This document shows, one piece after another, positions 1 to 8,681 of a stretch of 64,000 nucleotides of DNA (its first letter is position 1; the number at the start of each line of letters is the position of its first letter). The position numbers and the translations under genes were made by a program. The stretch comes from Ponticaulis koreensis DSM 19734 (lineage in GTDB: Bacteria > Pseudomonadota > Alphaproteobacteria > Caulobacterales > Hyphomonadaceae), in contig NZ_ATVJ01000003.1 of the NCBI RefSeq assembly GCF_000420665.1, positions 326,299-390,298 on the forward strand, read 5' to 3'. A model generated the notes under the pieces. The model did no database searches. It saw nothing but the letters and a program-made list of their open reading frames with translations, and was not told where the DNA came from.

Positions 1-80
1 GCGGGTTCCTTTCCGCAGCACTACTATATTACCCTCTGAGACCATTATTCAGACTGACCACAGATGAGCGAGTGGACTGA
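1..80 (+). CDS. mreD: MreD C-terminal end (partial)
   Basis: An open frame with codons starting at position 3 runs into the window from the left and stops with TGA at 78-80, sharing one base with the mrdA start codon. The visible 25 residues are hydrophobic then basic (ending FRLTTDERVD), as expected for the end of the last membrane helix of MreD, the rod-shape membrane protein. The call rests mainly on context: mreD directly precedes mrdA-rodA in alphaproteobacteria, and the 1-bp stop/start overlap indicates translational coupling. A frame ending at 37-39 and one ending at 65-67 are also open but lack the coupling. Confidence 0.55.
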   Translation, partial: GFLSAALLYYPLRPLFRLTTDERVD

Positions 81-2005
81 TGGGCCGTAAACGCGAAGTC
101 AAAGAACTCGATACAACACGTCGCCTGTTTATTGCCGGCGCGGCCGGTGGTCTTGTGTCCAGCGTCATCGTTGGTCGGCTGGTCAATCTGCAGCTTCTCA
201 ATCAGGAAGAATTCGAGGCGCGCGCGCTGGTCAATCAAATCAGCCTTGTGCCGGGCGTTCCGCGTCGGGGGCTGATTTTCGACCGTTTTGGCGAACCGCT
301 GGCTACGCACCGGACGAGCTGGAACGTGTATGCTGCGCGTGAAGATTTGGCTGATCTGGAAGAAACACTCGCGCGGATCGCTGAAGTCGTAGATCTGTCT
401 CCGGAACGGCAGGAACGTCTCGTCCAGAATTTCCGCCGCGAGCAGCCTTTCATTCCCGTCTCGATCCTCACCGATCTGACTTACGAGCAGTTCACCCGCC
501 TCAGCGTGATGCGTCCGCAATTGCCGGGCGTGACCATTGAAGCATCGCATGCACGGTCCTATCCGCGCGGACGGGATTTCGCGCACGTGGTCGGATATGT
601 TGCTCGTGCGAACCAGTCTGAGATCGATGCAGCGCTTGAAGGGCTGGACCCTGAAGTTGATCGTCAACGCATTTCGCGAATTCAGGGCGTGTTGAAGCAC
701 CCGAACATGCGAGTAGGGCGTCTGGGCGTGGAGAAGGAAATGGATGATTGGCTTGGTGGCACGCCGGGCAATCACCGCTATGTCCGTAACGCGCAGGGGA
801 GGACTATCCGTCGTCTGGATGATGACGAGAACGCGCCAAAGCCGGGCAAGGACGTGCATCTGACTATTGATGCAGACCTGCAGAGAGAGGCGATCCGCCT
901 TTTTGGTGACCAATCCGGCGCCGCGGTTCTTATGGATGTCAATTCGGGTGATATCCTCACCCTCGCGTCTAACCCGACGTATGATCCGAACGATTTTGTG
1001 AACGGTATCTCCAGCGTGGACTATAACGCGCTGCGAGAGAATGAACTTTCGCCGCTCTATCACAAAGCTTATGACGGCGTTTATCCGCCTGGCTCGACGT
1101 TCAAGATGATTGTGGGTGCCGCGGCACTGCGTGCGGGACTGACCGATGCAAGTGAGCGGGTATATTGCCCGGGGCATTATGACTTTGGCGGTCGTCGCTT
1201 CCACTGCTGGGAACGTCGGGGCCATGGCAGCGTCAATCTGAAGGGCGCGATCCAGAAATCGTGTGACGTCTATTTCTACGAGATTGCGCGCCGCCTTGGG
1301 CCGGAGCGTATTGCTGCCGAAGCGCGCACATTTGGTCTCGGCATCAGCTATGAGCTCGGCATGACGGGCGGCGCGAGCGGCGTTGTTCCGAATGATGAGT
1401 GGAAACGCCGTCGCTTCAACGAGCCATGGTATGATGGCGAAACGCTGAACTATGGCATCGGGCAGGGATATCTCACTGTTTCGCCGCTTCAGCTTGCTGT
1501 GATGACGGCGCGGCTTGCACGAACAGATGGCGTAGCGGTTATGCCGCGTATGGTTGGCGTAGGCGATGCGGTGCCTCAGAACCCTCAAAATGGCTCAATG
1601 CCAGATGCAGCTATCATGCAGCAACTGCGCGAGGGCATGTTTGCCGTGACATCTGAAACGGGCGGTACAGCGCTGCGTGCCGGTGACATCAACTTCAACG
1701 GCTACCGGATGGCTGGTAAGACGGGTACGGCGCAGGTGCGCGTGATCTCGGCCGCTGAGCGGGTAACAGGCGTGATTGATAACGCCGACCTGCCACGTCG
1801 CTTACGTGACCATGGCCTCTTCGTAGGCTTTGCACCTTATGACAATCCCAAATACGCGGTTGCCGTCGTCGTCGAGCATGGTGGCGGCTCAAGCTCTGCC
1901 TATCCGATTGCGCGTGATCTGATGCATGAGGCTTTCGTGCGTGATTCGGGCCGGGCCGCGTCCTACCAGATTGCGGCGAACGCAACAGACACTGAGGCGA
2001 TCTGA
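80..2005 (+). CDS. mrdA: Penicillin-binding protein 2 (peptidoglycan DD-transpeptidase, elongasome)
   Basis: Class B PBP that cross-links peptidoglycan in the periplasm during side-wall elongation, as partner of RodA. The 641-residue length is normal for PBP2. One N-terminal membrane anchor (about residues 15-33) is followed by the dimerisation/pedestal domain and the transpeptidase domain. The active-site motifs are visible: SxxK as STFK with Ser339/Lys342, an SxN-like SCD, and KTG at 547-549. The start ATG overlaps the upstream mreD stop by one base, and the stop TGA overlaps the rodA ATG by one base, so mreD-mrdA-rodA is a coupled operon. Confidence 0.95.
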   Translation: MGRKREVKELDTTRRLFIAGAAGGLVSSVIVGRLVNLQLLNQEEFEARALVNQISLVPGVPRRGLIFDRFGEPLATHRTSWNVYAAREDLADLEETLARIAEVVDLSPERQERLVQNFRREQPFIPVSILTDLTYEQFTRLSVMRPQLPGVTIEASHARSYPRGRDFAHVVGYVARANQSEIDAALEGLDPEVDRQRISRIQGVLKHPNMRVGRLGVEKEMDDWLGGTPGNHRYVRNAQGRTIRRLDDDENAPKPGKDVHLTIDADLQREAIRLFGDQSGAAVLMDVNSGDILTLASNPTYDPNDFVNGISSVDYNALRENELSPLYHKAYDGVYPPGSTFKMIVGAAALRAGLTDASERVYCPGHYDFGGRRFHCWERRGHGSVNLKGAIQKSCDVYFYEIARRLGPERIAAEARTFGLGISYELGMTGGASGVVPNDEWKRRRFNEPWYDGETLNYGIGQGYLTVSPLQLAVMTARLARTDGVAVMPRMVGVGDAVPQNPQNGSMPDAAIMQQLREGMFAVTSETGGTALRAGDINFNGYRMAGKTGTAQVRVISAAERVTGVIDNADLPRRLRDHGLFVGFAPYDNPKYAVAVVVEHGGGSSSAYPIARDLMHEAFVRDSGRAASYQIAANATDTEAI

Positions 2006-3150
2006 TGCCAACATCATTTGCACAGACTAATGATGATTTTGTCTCACGGGTGTTCCGACTGCCGTGGATTATGATCCTGATTATGATGGGCCTGGGGATT
2101 TTCGGTGTGGCGGTTCTTTATTCGTCCACGATCACCAACCCGATTGAAGCGGGGCTGCCAGCCAAACATGCCGTGCGTCTGGGCATTGCATTCGTCTTCC
2201 TGTTTGCGCTGGCCATGACGCCGCTCGGCTTCTGGTCTGCTGTGTCCTACACTGGGTACCTGGGCGCATTATTGCTTCTCGTCGGGGTTGAGTTTTTCGG
2301 CGCGATGGGCGGCGGTGCCCAACGCTGGCTGGATATTGGTCCCATCCGCGTGCAGCCATCGGAGTTTATGAAGCTCGCCTTATTGTTGGCGCTGGCGCGG
2401 TTCTATCATCAGGTTCGTGCGTCTGGCGAAGTGAAGTTTTTTCATCATGTCTTTGCGCTAATGATGATTGGTGCACCGGTCATGCTGGTCTTTCGACAGC
2501 CGGACTTGGGTACCTCTCTCATGTTGGCGGCAACGGGGTTTGCGGTCATGTTCTTCGCAGGCATACGCTACTGGATCATCATTGCCGGTCTTGTGGCTGT
2601 CGTGCTTAGTGCGCCGCTCGCTTACTTCTACGTTCTGAAGGATTATCAGCGCGAGCGCGTTCTGACGGCGATTGATCCGAGCCGTGATCCGCTGGGCGCA
2701 GGCTATCAGATCCAGCAGGCTGAAATTGCGATCGGTTCCGGCGGCGCGGAAGGGCGCGGTTATATGCAGGGTACGCAGAGCCAGCTCGATTATATTCCCG
2801 AGCAGCACACCGACTTCATCTTCACGGTGATCGCGGAAGAATTCGGCTTTGTCGGGTCTGTCGGCCTTATAGGGGCATGGATCGCACTCTTTGCGCTGGG
2901 GCTGATGGTTGCCGGTCGCAGTCGTTCACATTTTGGATATCTGGCATCCAGCGGCGCTGTAGTTACAATTGCGTTTTATGTATTTGTGAACATCGCCATG
3001 GTGAGCGGTATGTTGCCCGTTGTCGGCGTGCCTTTGCCGCTGATCTCTTATGGCGGGACAGCGATGTTGACCGTGATGGCCGCCTTCGCGGTAATTTGTG
3101 CTACCAATCTCGACAGAGACAAGCATCTTTCGATCAGCGGTTTCTTCTGA
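2005..3150 (+). CDS. rodA: RodA, peptidoglycan glycosyltransferase of the SEDS family
   Basis: Polytopic inner-membrane glycan polymerase of the elongasome, working with PBP2 encoded just upstream. The 381 residues contain about ten hydrophobic segments. Family signatures seen are the RWLDIGPIRVQPSE stretch and the PEQHTDFIF loop carrying the conserved Asp of SEDS polymerases, plus the C-terminal PLPLISYGGT motif. The start ATG overlaps the mrdA stop by one base. A 7-bp hairpin (3215-3237, arms GACGCAG/CTGCGTC) without a U tract lies between rodA and the next gene. Confidence 0.95.
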   Translation: MPTSFAQTNDDFVSRVFRLPWIMILIMMGLGIFGVAVLYSSTITNPIEAGLPAKHAVRLGIAFVFLFALAMTPLGFWSAVSYTGYLGALLLLVGVEFFGAMGGGAQRWLDIGPIRVQPSEFMKLALLLALARFYHQVRASGEVKFFHHVFALMMIGAPVMLVFRQPDLGTSLMLAATGFAVMFFAGIRYWIIIAGLVAVVLSAPLAYFYVLKDYQRERVLTAIDPSRDPLGAGYQIQQAEIAIGSGGAEGRGYMQGTQSQLDYIPEQHTDFIFTVIAEEFGFVGSVGLIGAWIALFALGLMVAGRSRSHFGYLASSGAVVTIAFYVFVNIAMVSGMLPVVGVPLPLISYGGTAMLTVMAAFAVICATNLDRDKHLSISGFF

Positions 3151-3257
3151 TCGGGCAAGATCGTGCAACGCCAATTGACCTTTTCACGAAGCGCTGCAAG
3201 TTATGCGGTGGGATGACGCAGGGCTGACCTCTGCGTCCACGAGTGCGGAGTAGCAGT

Positions 3258-4754
3258 ATGGCGGGTCCGGTAGTCGCCGGTAAGTCGGATCATTGGGGAT
3301 CCCGATTCGGTTTTATCATGGCAGCGGTTGGTTCCTCGGTTGGTCTGGGGAATTTATGGCGCTTTCCGTTCACTGCAGGTGAGAACGGCGGCAGCGCATT
3401 CATTGTGATCTACCTGATCAGTGTGCTGATTTTTGGTTTGCCGGTGCTGATGGCGGAATATGCGCTCGGCCGGCATGGTCAGCGTTCGTCAATCGCGACT
3501 CTCCGGAAGATCACTACCGAAGAGAACAAGCCAAAAGCGTGGATTGGCATGGGTTGGTTGGGCGCGATCGCCTCGCTCTTACTGTTTTCGTTTTACATCG
3601 TCATTTCCGGCTGGGTCTTTGACTACATCCCGCAGAGTTTCAGCGGAGCATTCTCGAATTTTGCATCGGAAACCGAGCTGCTGAATGCAAGCATTGGTCA
3701 GACAGTCGCCTCAATTAATAGCCAGATCACAACGGTACATTTGTCCTCAGCCTGTGCATTCGTAAGCGATGGCGTGATCACTCAAGTGCCTGAGATGGTG
3801 AATGGTGAAGAAGTTCTGAGAGACATCACAGTTGGTGACGTTTCAGGTTGCCGATTTGCTGAAACGACCGGCAACAAGCTTGAGATCTTTTTCTACACCG
3901 CAGCGTTTCTTGCGTTGAATGTGATCATTCTGGCGCGAGGCGTGAAGGGCGGGATCGAGAGAGCAGCTGAGATACTCATGCCTGCTTTCTTTATCATGCT
4001 ACTCGGCCTTGTGGTTTATGCATGCATTTTTGGTGACTTTGCAGGTGCAGCGAGCTTCTTGCTGACACCAGATTTCACCAAGGTGACGTTCAACACAGTG
4101 CTTGCGGCCGTAGGTCAGGCTTTCTTCTCTTTGAGCGTCGGTAGCTGCGTCATGTTCACCTATGGTGCGTATCTGACGCGCGAGACGAGCATTCCTAAGA
4201 ATGCGTGTCTGGTTGCAGGCGCCGATACCTTCGTCGCACTGATTGCGGGATTTGCAATCTTTCCAATCGTTTTTGCATTTGGACTGAATGAAGCGGGCGG
4301 TCCCGGCCTGCTGTTTGTGACGTTGCCGATTGCGTTTGGACAAATGCCAACATTCATCGGCGCCGTGTTCTTCACGCTCGCCTTGTTTGCTGCATTCACG
4401 TCCGCGATTTCACTTCTGGAGGTCGGCGTGTCCTGGCTTGAGGACCAGAAGTCCATTGGCCGTGTGAAGGGGGCCATTGGCCTTGGTCTGGTGATGTTGG
4501 CCTTTGCAACAGCCTATATTTTCCGTGGTGATCTCATCGACCATGCCGACTTCCTGAGTGGCACAGTGATGCTCCCTCTAGGCGGTGCTTTGATTGGCAT
4601 CTTCGCGGGATGGGTCGTGCCTCGGCACATTCTGGAAAAAGAGCTCGGCACCGGAAAACATTTGCAGCTGGTGCTGCTCCTGCTTCGCTTCATTATTCCG
4701 GTCTTTATCACGCTGATCCTGATTTCAGGTATCTACACCAAATTCTTTGGTTGA
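3258..4754 (+). CDS. Sodium-dependent transporter of the neurotransmitter:sodium symporter (NSS/SNF) family
   Basis: Probable Na+-coupled amino-acid or related solute uptake protein of the inner membrane (LeuT fold). The TM1 signature GSSVGLGNLWRFPF and following NGG are present, and about 12 hydrophobic segments are visible in 498 residues. The chosen ATG has GGAG seven bases upstream; an in-frame GTG at 3243 is possible but lacks a Shine-Dalgarno. A long, polar extracytoplasmic segment (about residues 135-210, two Cys) between early helices is larger than in LeuT and recalls the big EL2 of eukaryotic members. Substrate cannot be read from sequence. A bidirectional terminator follows. Confidence 0.88.
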   Translation: MAGPVVAGKSDHWGSRFGFIMAAVGSSVGLGNLWRFPFTAGENGGSAFIVIYLISVLIFGLPVLMAEYALGRHGQRSSIATLRKITTEENKPKAWIGMGWLGAIASLLLFSFYIVISGWVFDYIPQSFSGAFSNFASETELLNASIGQTVASINSQITTVHLSSACAFVSDGVITQVPEMVNGEEVLRDITVGDVSGCRFAETTGNKLEIFFYTAAFLALNVIILARGVKGGIERAAEILMPAFFIMLLGLVVYACIFGDFAGAASFLLTPDFTKVTFNTVLAAVGQAFFSLSVGSCVMFTYGAYLTRETSIPKNACLVAGADTFVALIAGFAIFPIVFAFGLNEAGGPGLLFVTLPIAFGQMPTFIGAVFFTLALFAAFTSAISLLEVGVSWLEDQKSIGRVKGAIGLGLVMLAFATAYIFRGDLIDHADFLSGTVMLPLGGALIGIFAGWVVPRHILEKELGTGKHLQLVLLLLRFIIPVFITLILISGIYTKFFG

Positions 4755-4758
4755 TACC

Positions 4759-4793
4759 AAAAAGAAAAAGGGAGGCTCAGGCCTCCCTTTTTT
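4759..4793. terminator. Bidirectional rho-independent terminator
   Basis: Perfect 7-bp stem GGGAGGC (4770-4776)/GCCTCCC (4781-4787) with a 4-nt loop, followed by six T and preceded by an A-rich run, so it can end transcription from both strands. It lies between the convergent symporter and proline iminopeptidase genes. Confidence 0.9.
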
Positions 4794-4816
4794 GTATCTG
4801 GTTATACGGTCTCAGG

Positions 4817-5791
4817 TCAGCCGAGGATCTGCTGGAACTCTTCCGTCGCATTGATCAGGGCGTTCACAATGCCCGGTTCAAGGCTGGAATGGCCTGCATC
4901 AGGAATGATTTCCAGGCGGGATTTAGGCCATGCTTTATGCAGTGCCCAGGCTGACGACATTGGCGTCACAACATCATAGCGGCCATGCACGATCACGCCC
5001 GGAATGTCCTTCAGAATATGTGCCTGATCGAGCAGCCATCCGTCTTTTTCGAAAAAGCCGCCATTGTGGAAATAGTGGCACTCGATACGGGCAAAGGCGT
5101 CAACGAAGGCGTTGTCGTCAAAGCGCGGCGGGCGTACAGCTGGCCCGCGAATAGACAGGGTTTCACCTTCCCAGCAGGCCCATGCACGCGCGGCTTCAAG
5201 ACGGGCTTGTTTGTCGTCTGACATCAGGCGTTTGTAGAAGGCTTCCAGCAGGTTATCGCGCTCGTCTTCCGGAATTGGCGCGATATAACGGTCATAGGCG
5301 TCAGGGAAGATATGGCTCGCGCCTTCCTGATAGAACCAACGCAGCTCGCGCTGTGTCAGCAGGAAGATGCCGCGCAGAAGCAGGCCGCTAACGCGCTCCG
5401 GGTGTGTCACCGCATAAGCCAGTGACAGCGTGGAGCCCCATGAGCCACCAAAGACCAGCCACTTCTCAATGCCGAGTTCTTTGCGAAGTTTTTCAATATC
5501 TTCGATCAGATCCCATGTCGTGTTGTCTTCAAGTGAGGAATAGGGCGAAGAGCGTCCGCATCCGCGCTGGTCAAACAGCACAACCCGATAATGGCGTGGA
5601 TCAAAAAAGCGGCGCATCTCAGCGCTCGCGCCACCGCCCGGGCCGCCATGCAGACCGAGCACCGGAATGCCGTTCACAGGACCGGCATCCTCCCAGTAGA
5701 GTTCATGAAGGGATGAAACCCTCAGGCGACCTGCGCGTCTGGGATCTGTATGCGGGAAGAGTTTTCTTCGGGAAACGGGCTTAGTATTCAT
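4817..5791 (-). CDS. pip: Proline iminopeptidase (alpha/beta hydrolase, family S33)
   Basis: Cytoplasmic peptidase that releases N-terminal proline from peptides. The 324 residues show the oxyanion HGGPGGG motif near residue 48, the nucleophile elbow GGSWGS with Ser117, and a late GHSS histidine, all typical of S33 prolyl aminopeptidases; length is normal. It is a single gene, convergent with the upstream symporter, and starts at an ATG 105 bp from the divergent lipoprotein gene. Confidence 0.92.
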   Translation of the reverse strand: MNTKPVSRRKLFPHTDPRRAGRLRVSSLHELYWEDAGPVNGIPVLGLHGGPGGGASAEMRRFFDPRHYRVVLFDQRGCGRSSPYSSLEDNTTWDLIEDIEKLRKELGIEKWLVFGGSWGSTLSLAYAVTHPERVSGLLLRGIFLLTQRELRWFYQEGASHIFPDAYDRYIAPIPEDERDNLLEAFYKRLMSDDKQARLEAARAWACWEGETLSIRGPAVRPPRFDDNAFVDAFARIECHYFHNGGFFEKDGWLLDQAHILKDIPGVIVHGRYDVVTPMSSAWALHKAWPKSRLEIIPDAGHSSLEPGIVNALINATEEFQQILG

Positions 5792-5853
5792 GCATGCTTC
5801 ACCTATAGTAGGTCAAAACATAGATAAAGACTGGACGGGCGTTAAAAATTCCA

Positions 5854-5873
5854 GTTCTGTACCATTACAGAAC
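5854..5873. promoter_or_regulatory. Inverted repeat in divergent promoter region
   Basis: GTTCTGT (5854-5860) and ACAGAAC (5867-5873) form a perfect 7-bp inverted repeat with a 6-bp spacer, between pip and the divergent lipoprotein gene. It looks like a dimeric-regulator operator. It is not an alphaproteobacterial LexA box, which is a direct GTTC repeat. Confidence 0.5.
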
Positions 5874-5896
5874 ATAAAATGAGAGTTTAGGGCGAT

Positions 5897-6502
5897 ATGG
5901 TTTTGCGTTTTTTGGGTACCGCGGCTCTCGCAGTACTTTGCGCAAGTTGTGCGACGGTGTCTATGCAGCCGGCCAGCATGACAGCTTCAATAGTCAGACC
6001 GAAGTCTGACCTTCAGCAAACAGCTGAAGTCTTCAGTGACGACGCTGCCGACGCTGGTTGGGTACAGAGTCGCGATGCTGTTTCCTTCATCACTAACAGT
6101 CTGTTCGGAAATAATGACGACGAGAGCGGTGCGGCTGACTATGTGGAAGTCATTCAGGCAAGCTCTGCACCGGTCGCTGATGTCCAACGCCGTCTTCAGG
6201 CAGATACAGAACAGACGCTCGTCAAGCTGACAGAGATCAACGCTCAGGCAAATGCGCTTCTGTCTTCAGAAAATGAAATTGTTCGCGGTGATGTATCCAG
6301 CTTTGAAGATGCGCTGATCACAGCGCGGGACTGTCGCCGGTCTTTCAATCACGCAGCGGATGCGCTGGCTGAACGCGATGCTACCGTAACCGTTGAAACT
6401 GAAATTGCGCTCTCAGGCCTTGATGAGCAGATCGACCGTATGAGCGGCCTTGCTGACCAGCTGGTTGAACGTTGGCGCAATGAGGACGTCGCAACGTCCT
6501 AA
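5897..6502 (+). CDS. Small secreted protein, probable lipoprotein, unknown function
   Basis: A 201-residue protein with a hydrophobic N-terminal signal sequence followed by an LCASC segment; the Cys could be lipidated, although the lipobox is not canonical (Cys at -3). The mature part is acidic and mostly helical, with heptad-like stretches around residues 90-120 and 165-195 and one Asp-Cys-Arg-Arg segment. No family is recognised. An AGGG lies shortly before the ATG. It stands alone between a divergent peptidase gene and a convergent DUF423 gene. The coding frame and signal peptide support a real gene. Confidence 0.7.
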   Translation: MVLRFLGTAALAVLCASCATVSMQPASMTASIVRPKSDLQQTAEVFSDDAADAGWVQSRDAVSFITNSLFGNNDDESGAADYVEVIQASSAPVADVQRRLQADTEQTLVKLTEINAQANALLSSENEIVRGDVSSFEDALITARDCRRSFNHAADALAERDATVTVETEIALSGLDEQIDRMSGLADQLVERWRNEDVATS

Positions 6503-6515
6503 GCTAAGCGCGCGA

Positions 6516-6878
6516 TTAAAGGCGTGAGCGATAGCCTTCAAAGGCAAGCCACGCCCATGCAATCAAAAGACTTGTGCCGCCAATCGGCGTGAAAGCGCCA
6601 AGCCAGCGCGGCGCGCCGAGAGCCATGCTGTAGAGCGTGCCCGCGAAAACCAGAATACCAATAAAGAACGCAAGTGCCGGGCCTCTGAGGAGTTCCGCGC
6701 GGGCCTTGTTCAGGCCAATAGCTATCATCGCGACAGAGTGGGTGAGGGCGTAAAGCGTCGCGGTATCCCACCAGTCGCCCGCATCACCGACCAGAATATC
6801 ACTCAAACCATGCGCGCCGAACGCGCCGCAGGCTACGCTGATAAATCCGCAAATCGCGCCAAGTGTCAGAATAAGCAT
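6516..6878 (-). CDS. DUF423 family inner-membrane protein (YgdD-like)
   Basis: Four hydrophobic segments in 120 residues, with the family signature GAFGAHGL near residue 19 and the late GGTSLLIAWAWLA motif. The family is widespread in bacteria and its function is not established. The start is 5 bp downstream of the thioesterase stop codon on the same strand, so the two are probably co-transcribed. Confidence 0.88.
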   Translation of the reverse strand: MLILTLGAICGFISVACGAFGAHGLSDILVGDAGDWWDTATLYALTHSVAMIAIGLNKARAELLRGPALAFFIGILVFAGTLYSMALGAPRWLGAFTPIGGTSLLIAWAWLAFEGYRSRL

Positions 6879-6882
6879 CTGG

Positions 6883-7323
6883 TCAGTTCCCGTCGGACAT
6901 TTTCTTTGAGGGCAGAGCGTAGGTCACAATCGAGTGGCTCGCCGGTTCGTCCATTGTTTCTTCGCGTACATCAACTTCGATGACAGCAAGCTTTTTCCCA
7001 ATTTTCAGAACCTTGCCCTGAGCGAGCACATTGCCAGCCTTGCAGGCGTTCAGAAAATTGATGTTCAGGTTGGATGTCACTGCATATGGTTCGATGCCCG
7101 TGCGGGTGAAGATCGCAAAGTAAGCAGCACAATCTGCGAGCGCCATTTGTGTCGGACCAGAAATGACGCCGCCAGGACGCAGCATGTTGTCATCATACGG
7201 CATGCGCACGGTGACTTCGCCGTCCCCGACACGCGTAACTTCCATACGCGGGTTTTGTCTCTCGCTTCCAAACGCCGTGGTCAGAAAGGCGTTGATCTCC
7301 TCTGCGCGCACTTTTAACGTCAC
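6883..7323 (-). CDS. PaaI-like hotdog-fold thioesterase
   Basis: Probable acyl-CoA thioesterase of 146 residues, the normal size for the single-hotdog PaaI family. The motif PGGVISGPTQMALADCAAYFA carries the usual Gly-rich helix start and acidic residue of the active site. The start is a GTG at 7321-7323, chosen because GGAGG lies six bases upstream; longer readings to 7479 add sequence unlike the family and lack a ribosome site. It is followed after 4 bp by the DUF423 gene. Substrate unknown. Confidence 0.82.
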   Translation of the reverse strand: MTLKVRAEEINAFLTTAFGSERQNPRMEVTRVGDGEVTVRMPYDDNMLRPGGVISGPTQMALADCAAYFAIFTRTGIEPYAVTSNLNINFLNACKAGNVLAQGKVLKIGKKLAVIEVDVREETMDEPASHSIVTYALPSKKMSDGN

Positions 7324-7500
7324 GGGAGTCCTCCAATTTTTTTCGAGCAAACTAACGGGACTGACGCGCAGGGAAAGCATACATTTAGCCGCAGCTATGC
7401 GGTGTACGAATTCTGTGCGCTCCCTTGGTAAATTTACTACACCTGTGAGCAGAAACTCGCCTGTATGTAGAAGAGACATGGTTTAGACACAGTGATTCCC

Positions 7501-7538
7501 GTATTTTCGGGGTTCGTATTTTCGGGGTTCGTATTTTC
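7501..7538. repeat. 15-bp tandem repeat, 2.5 copies
   Basis: The unit GTATTTTCGGGGTTC occurs at 7501-7515 and 7516-7530, with a partial copy (GTATTTTC) at 7531-7538, ending three bases before the likely GTG start of the permease gene. It lies in the leader of the lipid transport operon, in the divergent intergenic space with the thioesterase. Confidence 0.9.
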
Positions 7539-7541
7539 AAA

Positions 7542-8681
7542 GTGGATTTTTTGAGTTTGAGCGCGTTCCGGGTGGACAAACAAAACGGTGAGGCAGTGCT
7601 TCACGTTGAAGGAGACTGGACGGTAAAAACTGTCGGGTCTCTGGAGCGTGAGATTCGCCGTGCGCGTTTTGAGGCGACGCCGCAGCGTGTTGATGTCAGC
7701 GCGCTTGGTGCTGTCGATACCGCGGGCGCTTTCCTCATCCATACCATGCTTGAAGATGGTGGCATCGAGGCCGACAAAACCTATCAACTGATTGGCGAGC
7801 ATGCGCAGGCCAAAGCCTTGCTGGAGCTTGTATCCGGACGTGAGCGTCAGGAGAAGGTGGTCGCGTCCCAACCACTTTCCATCATCGATCTTCTGGCCCG
7901 TGTCGGTAAGGGCAGCGTTCACTTCATGGACGAGGCTGTTGGCACGCTGAGCTTTATCGGCGAAGCCATGCTGACGACGTTCAAACTGCTCCTGCAGCCG
8001 CACAAAATCCGCTGGACCAGCGTGTTCGCGGTTATGGAAGAAGCCGGGCTGGATGCGCTGCCAATCGTGTCGTTCCTCTCATTCTTTGTCGGCATGGTGA
8101 TCGCCTTTATCGGCGCGACCATGCTTCAGCAGACGCTTGGCGCGACAGTGTTCACTGTCGAACTGGTCGGCTGGGCTGTCATGCGTGAATTCGGCGTGGT
8201 GCTGACGGGTATTCTTCTGGCTGGGCGGACGAATTCCTCGTTTACTGCGCAGATTGGCTCCATGAAGATGCGCCAGGAGATTGATGCCATGCGAACGCTC
8301 GGCATTGATCCGATCGAAGCGCTGGTGACGCCGCGTATTCTGGCCATGCTGATCATGACGCCGCTTCTGGCATTCGGCGCGACGCTTTCAGGCCTGTTGG
8401 GCGGGCTGATGATTTCATGGGTGGCGCTGGATATTTCGCCTATCCTGTTCATTACCCGCATTCAGGAGATTGTGATTATCCAGAACTTCTGGGTGGGCAT
8501 GTCCAAGGCGCCTGTTTTCGCGCTCGTGGTTGCGATGATTGCCTGCCGTCAGGGGCTGCTTGTTCAGGGTGATGTACAGTCGCTTGGCAAGGCGACCACG
8601 GCGTCGGTCGTCCATGCCATCTTCCTGATTATCGTCGTCGATGCGATCTTCGCTATGATGTATATGGAGCTCGGCATATGA
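7542..8681 (+). CDS. STAS-MlaE fusion: lipid ABC transporter permease
   Basis: Inner-membrane permease of an MCE-type phospholipid transporter. Residues about 1-100 form a STAS domain like MlaB, here fused to the permease; the rest is an MlaE-type permease with about five to six hydrophobic segments and the conserved region REFGVVLTGILLAGR near residue 215. No strong Shine-Dalgarno precedes the GTG at 7542, and TTG codons a few residues in are alternatives. The stop overlaps the ATPase start (ATGA). The four-gene order permease, ATPase, MCE protein, lipoprotein is typical of alphaproteobacteria; MlaA and MlaC are not in the window. Confidence 0.88.
   Translation: MDFLSLSAFRVDKQNGEAVLHVEGDWTVKTVGSLEREIRRARFEATPQRVDVSALGAVDTAGAFLIHTMLEDGGIEADKTYQLIGEHAQAKALLELVSGRERQEKVVASQPLSIIDLLARVGKGSVHFMDEAVGTLSFIGEAMLTTFKLLLQPHKIRWTSVFAVMEEAGLDALPIVSFLSFFVGMVIAFIGATMLQQTLGATVFTVELVGWAVMREFGVVLTGILLAGRTNSSFTAQIGSMKMRQEIDAMRTLGIDPIEALVTPRILAMLIMTPLLAFGATLSGLLGGLMISWVALDISPILFITRIQEIVIIQNFWVGMSKAPVFALVVAMIACRQGLLVQGDVQSLGKATTASVVHAIFLIIVVDAIFAMMYMELGI

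Noticed and set aside
29..1588. A 519-codon open frame on the minus strand
   Set aside because: It is exactly opposite mrdA, has no domain or ribosome site, and its composition is that of an antisense reading of a GC-rich gene.
5854..5873. LexA/SOS box
   Set aside because: Alphaproteobacterial LexA binds a direct GTTC-N7-GTTC repeat; here the arms are inverted with other spacing, and the E. coli type CTGT-N8-ACAG is not matched either (N6).
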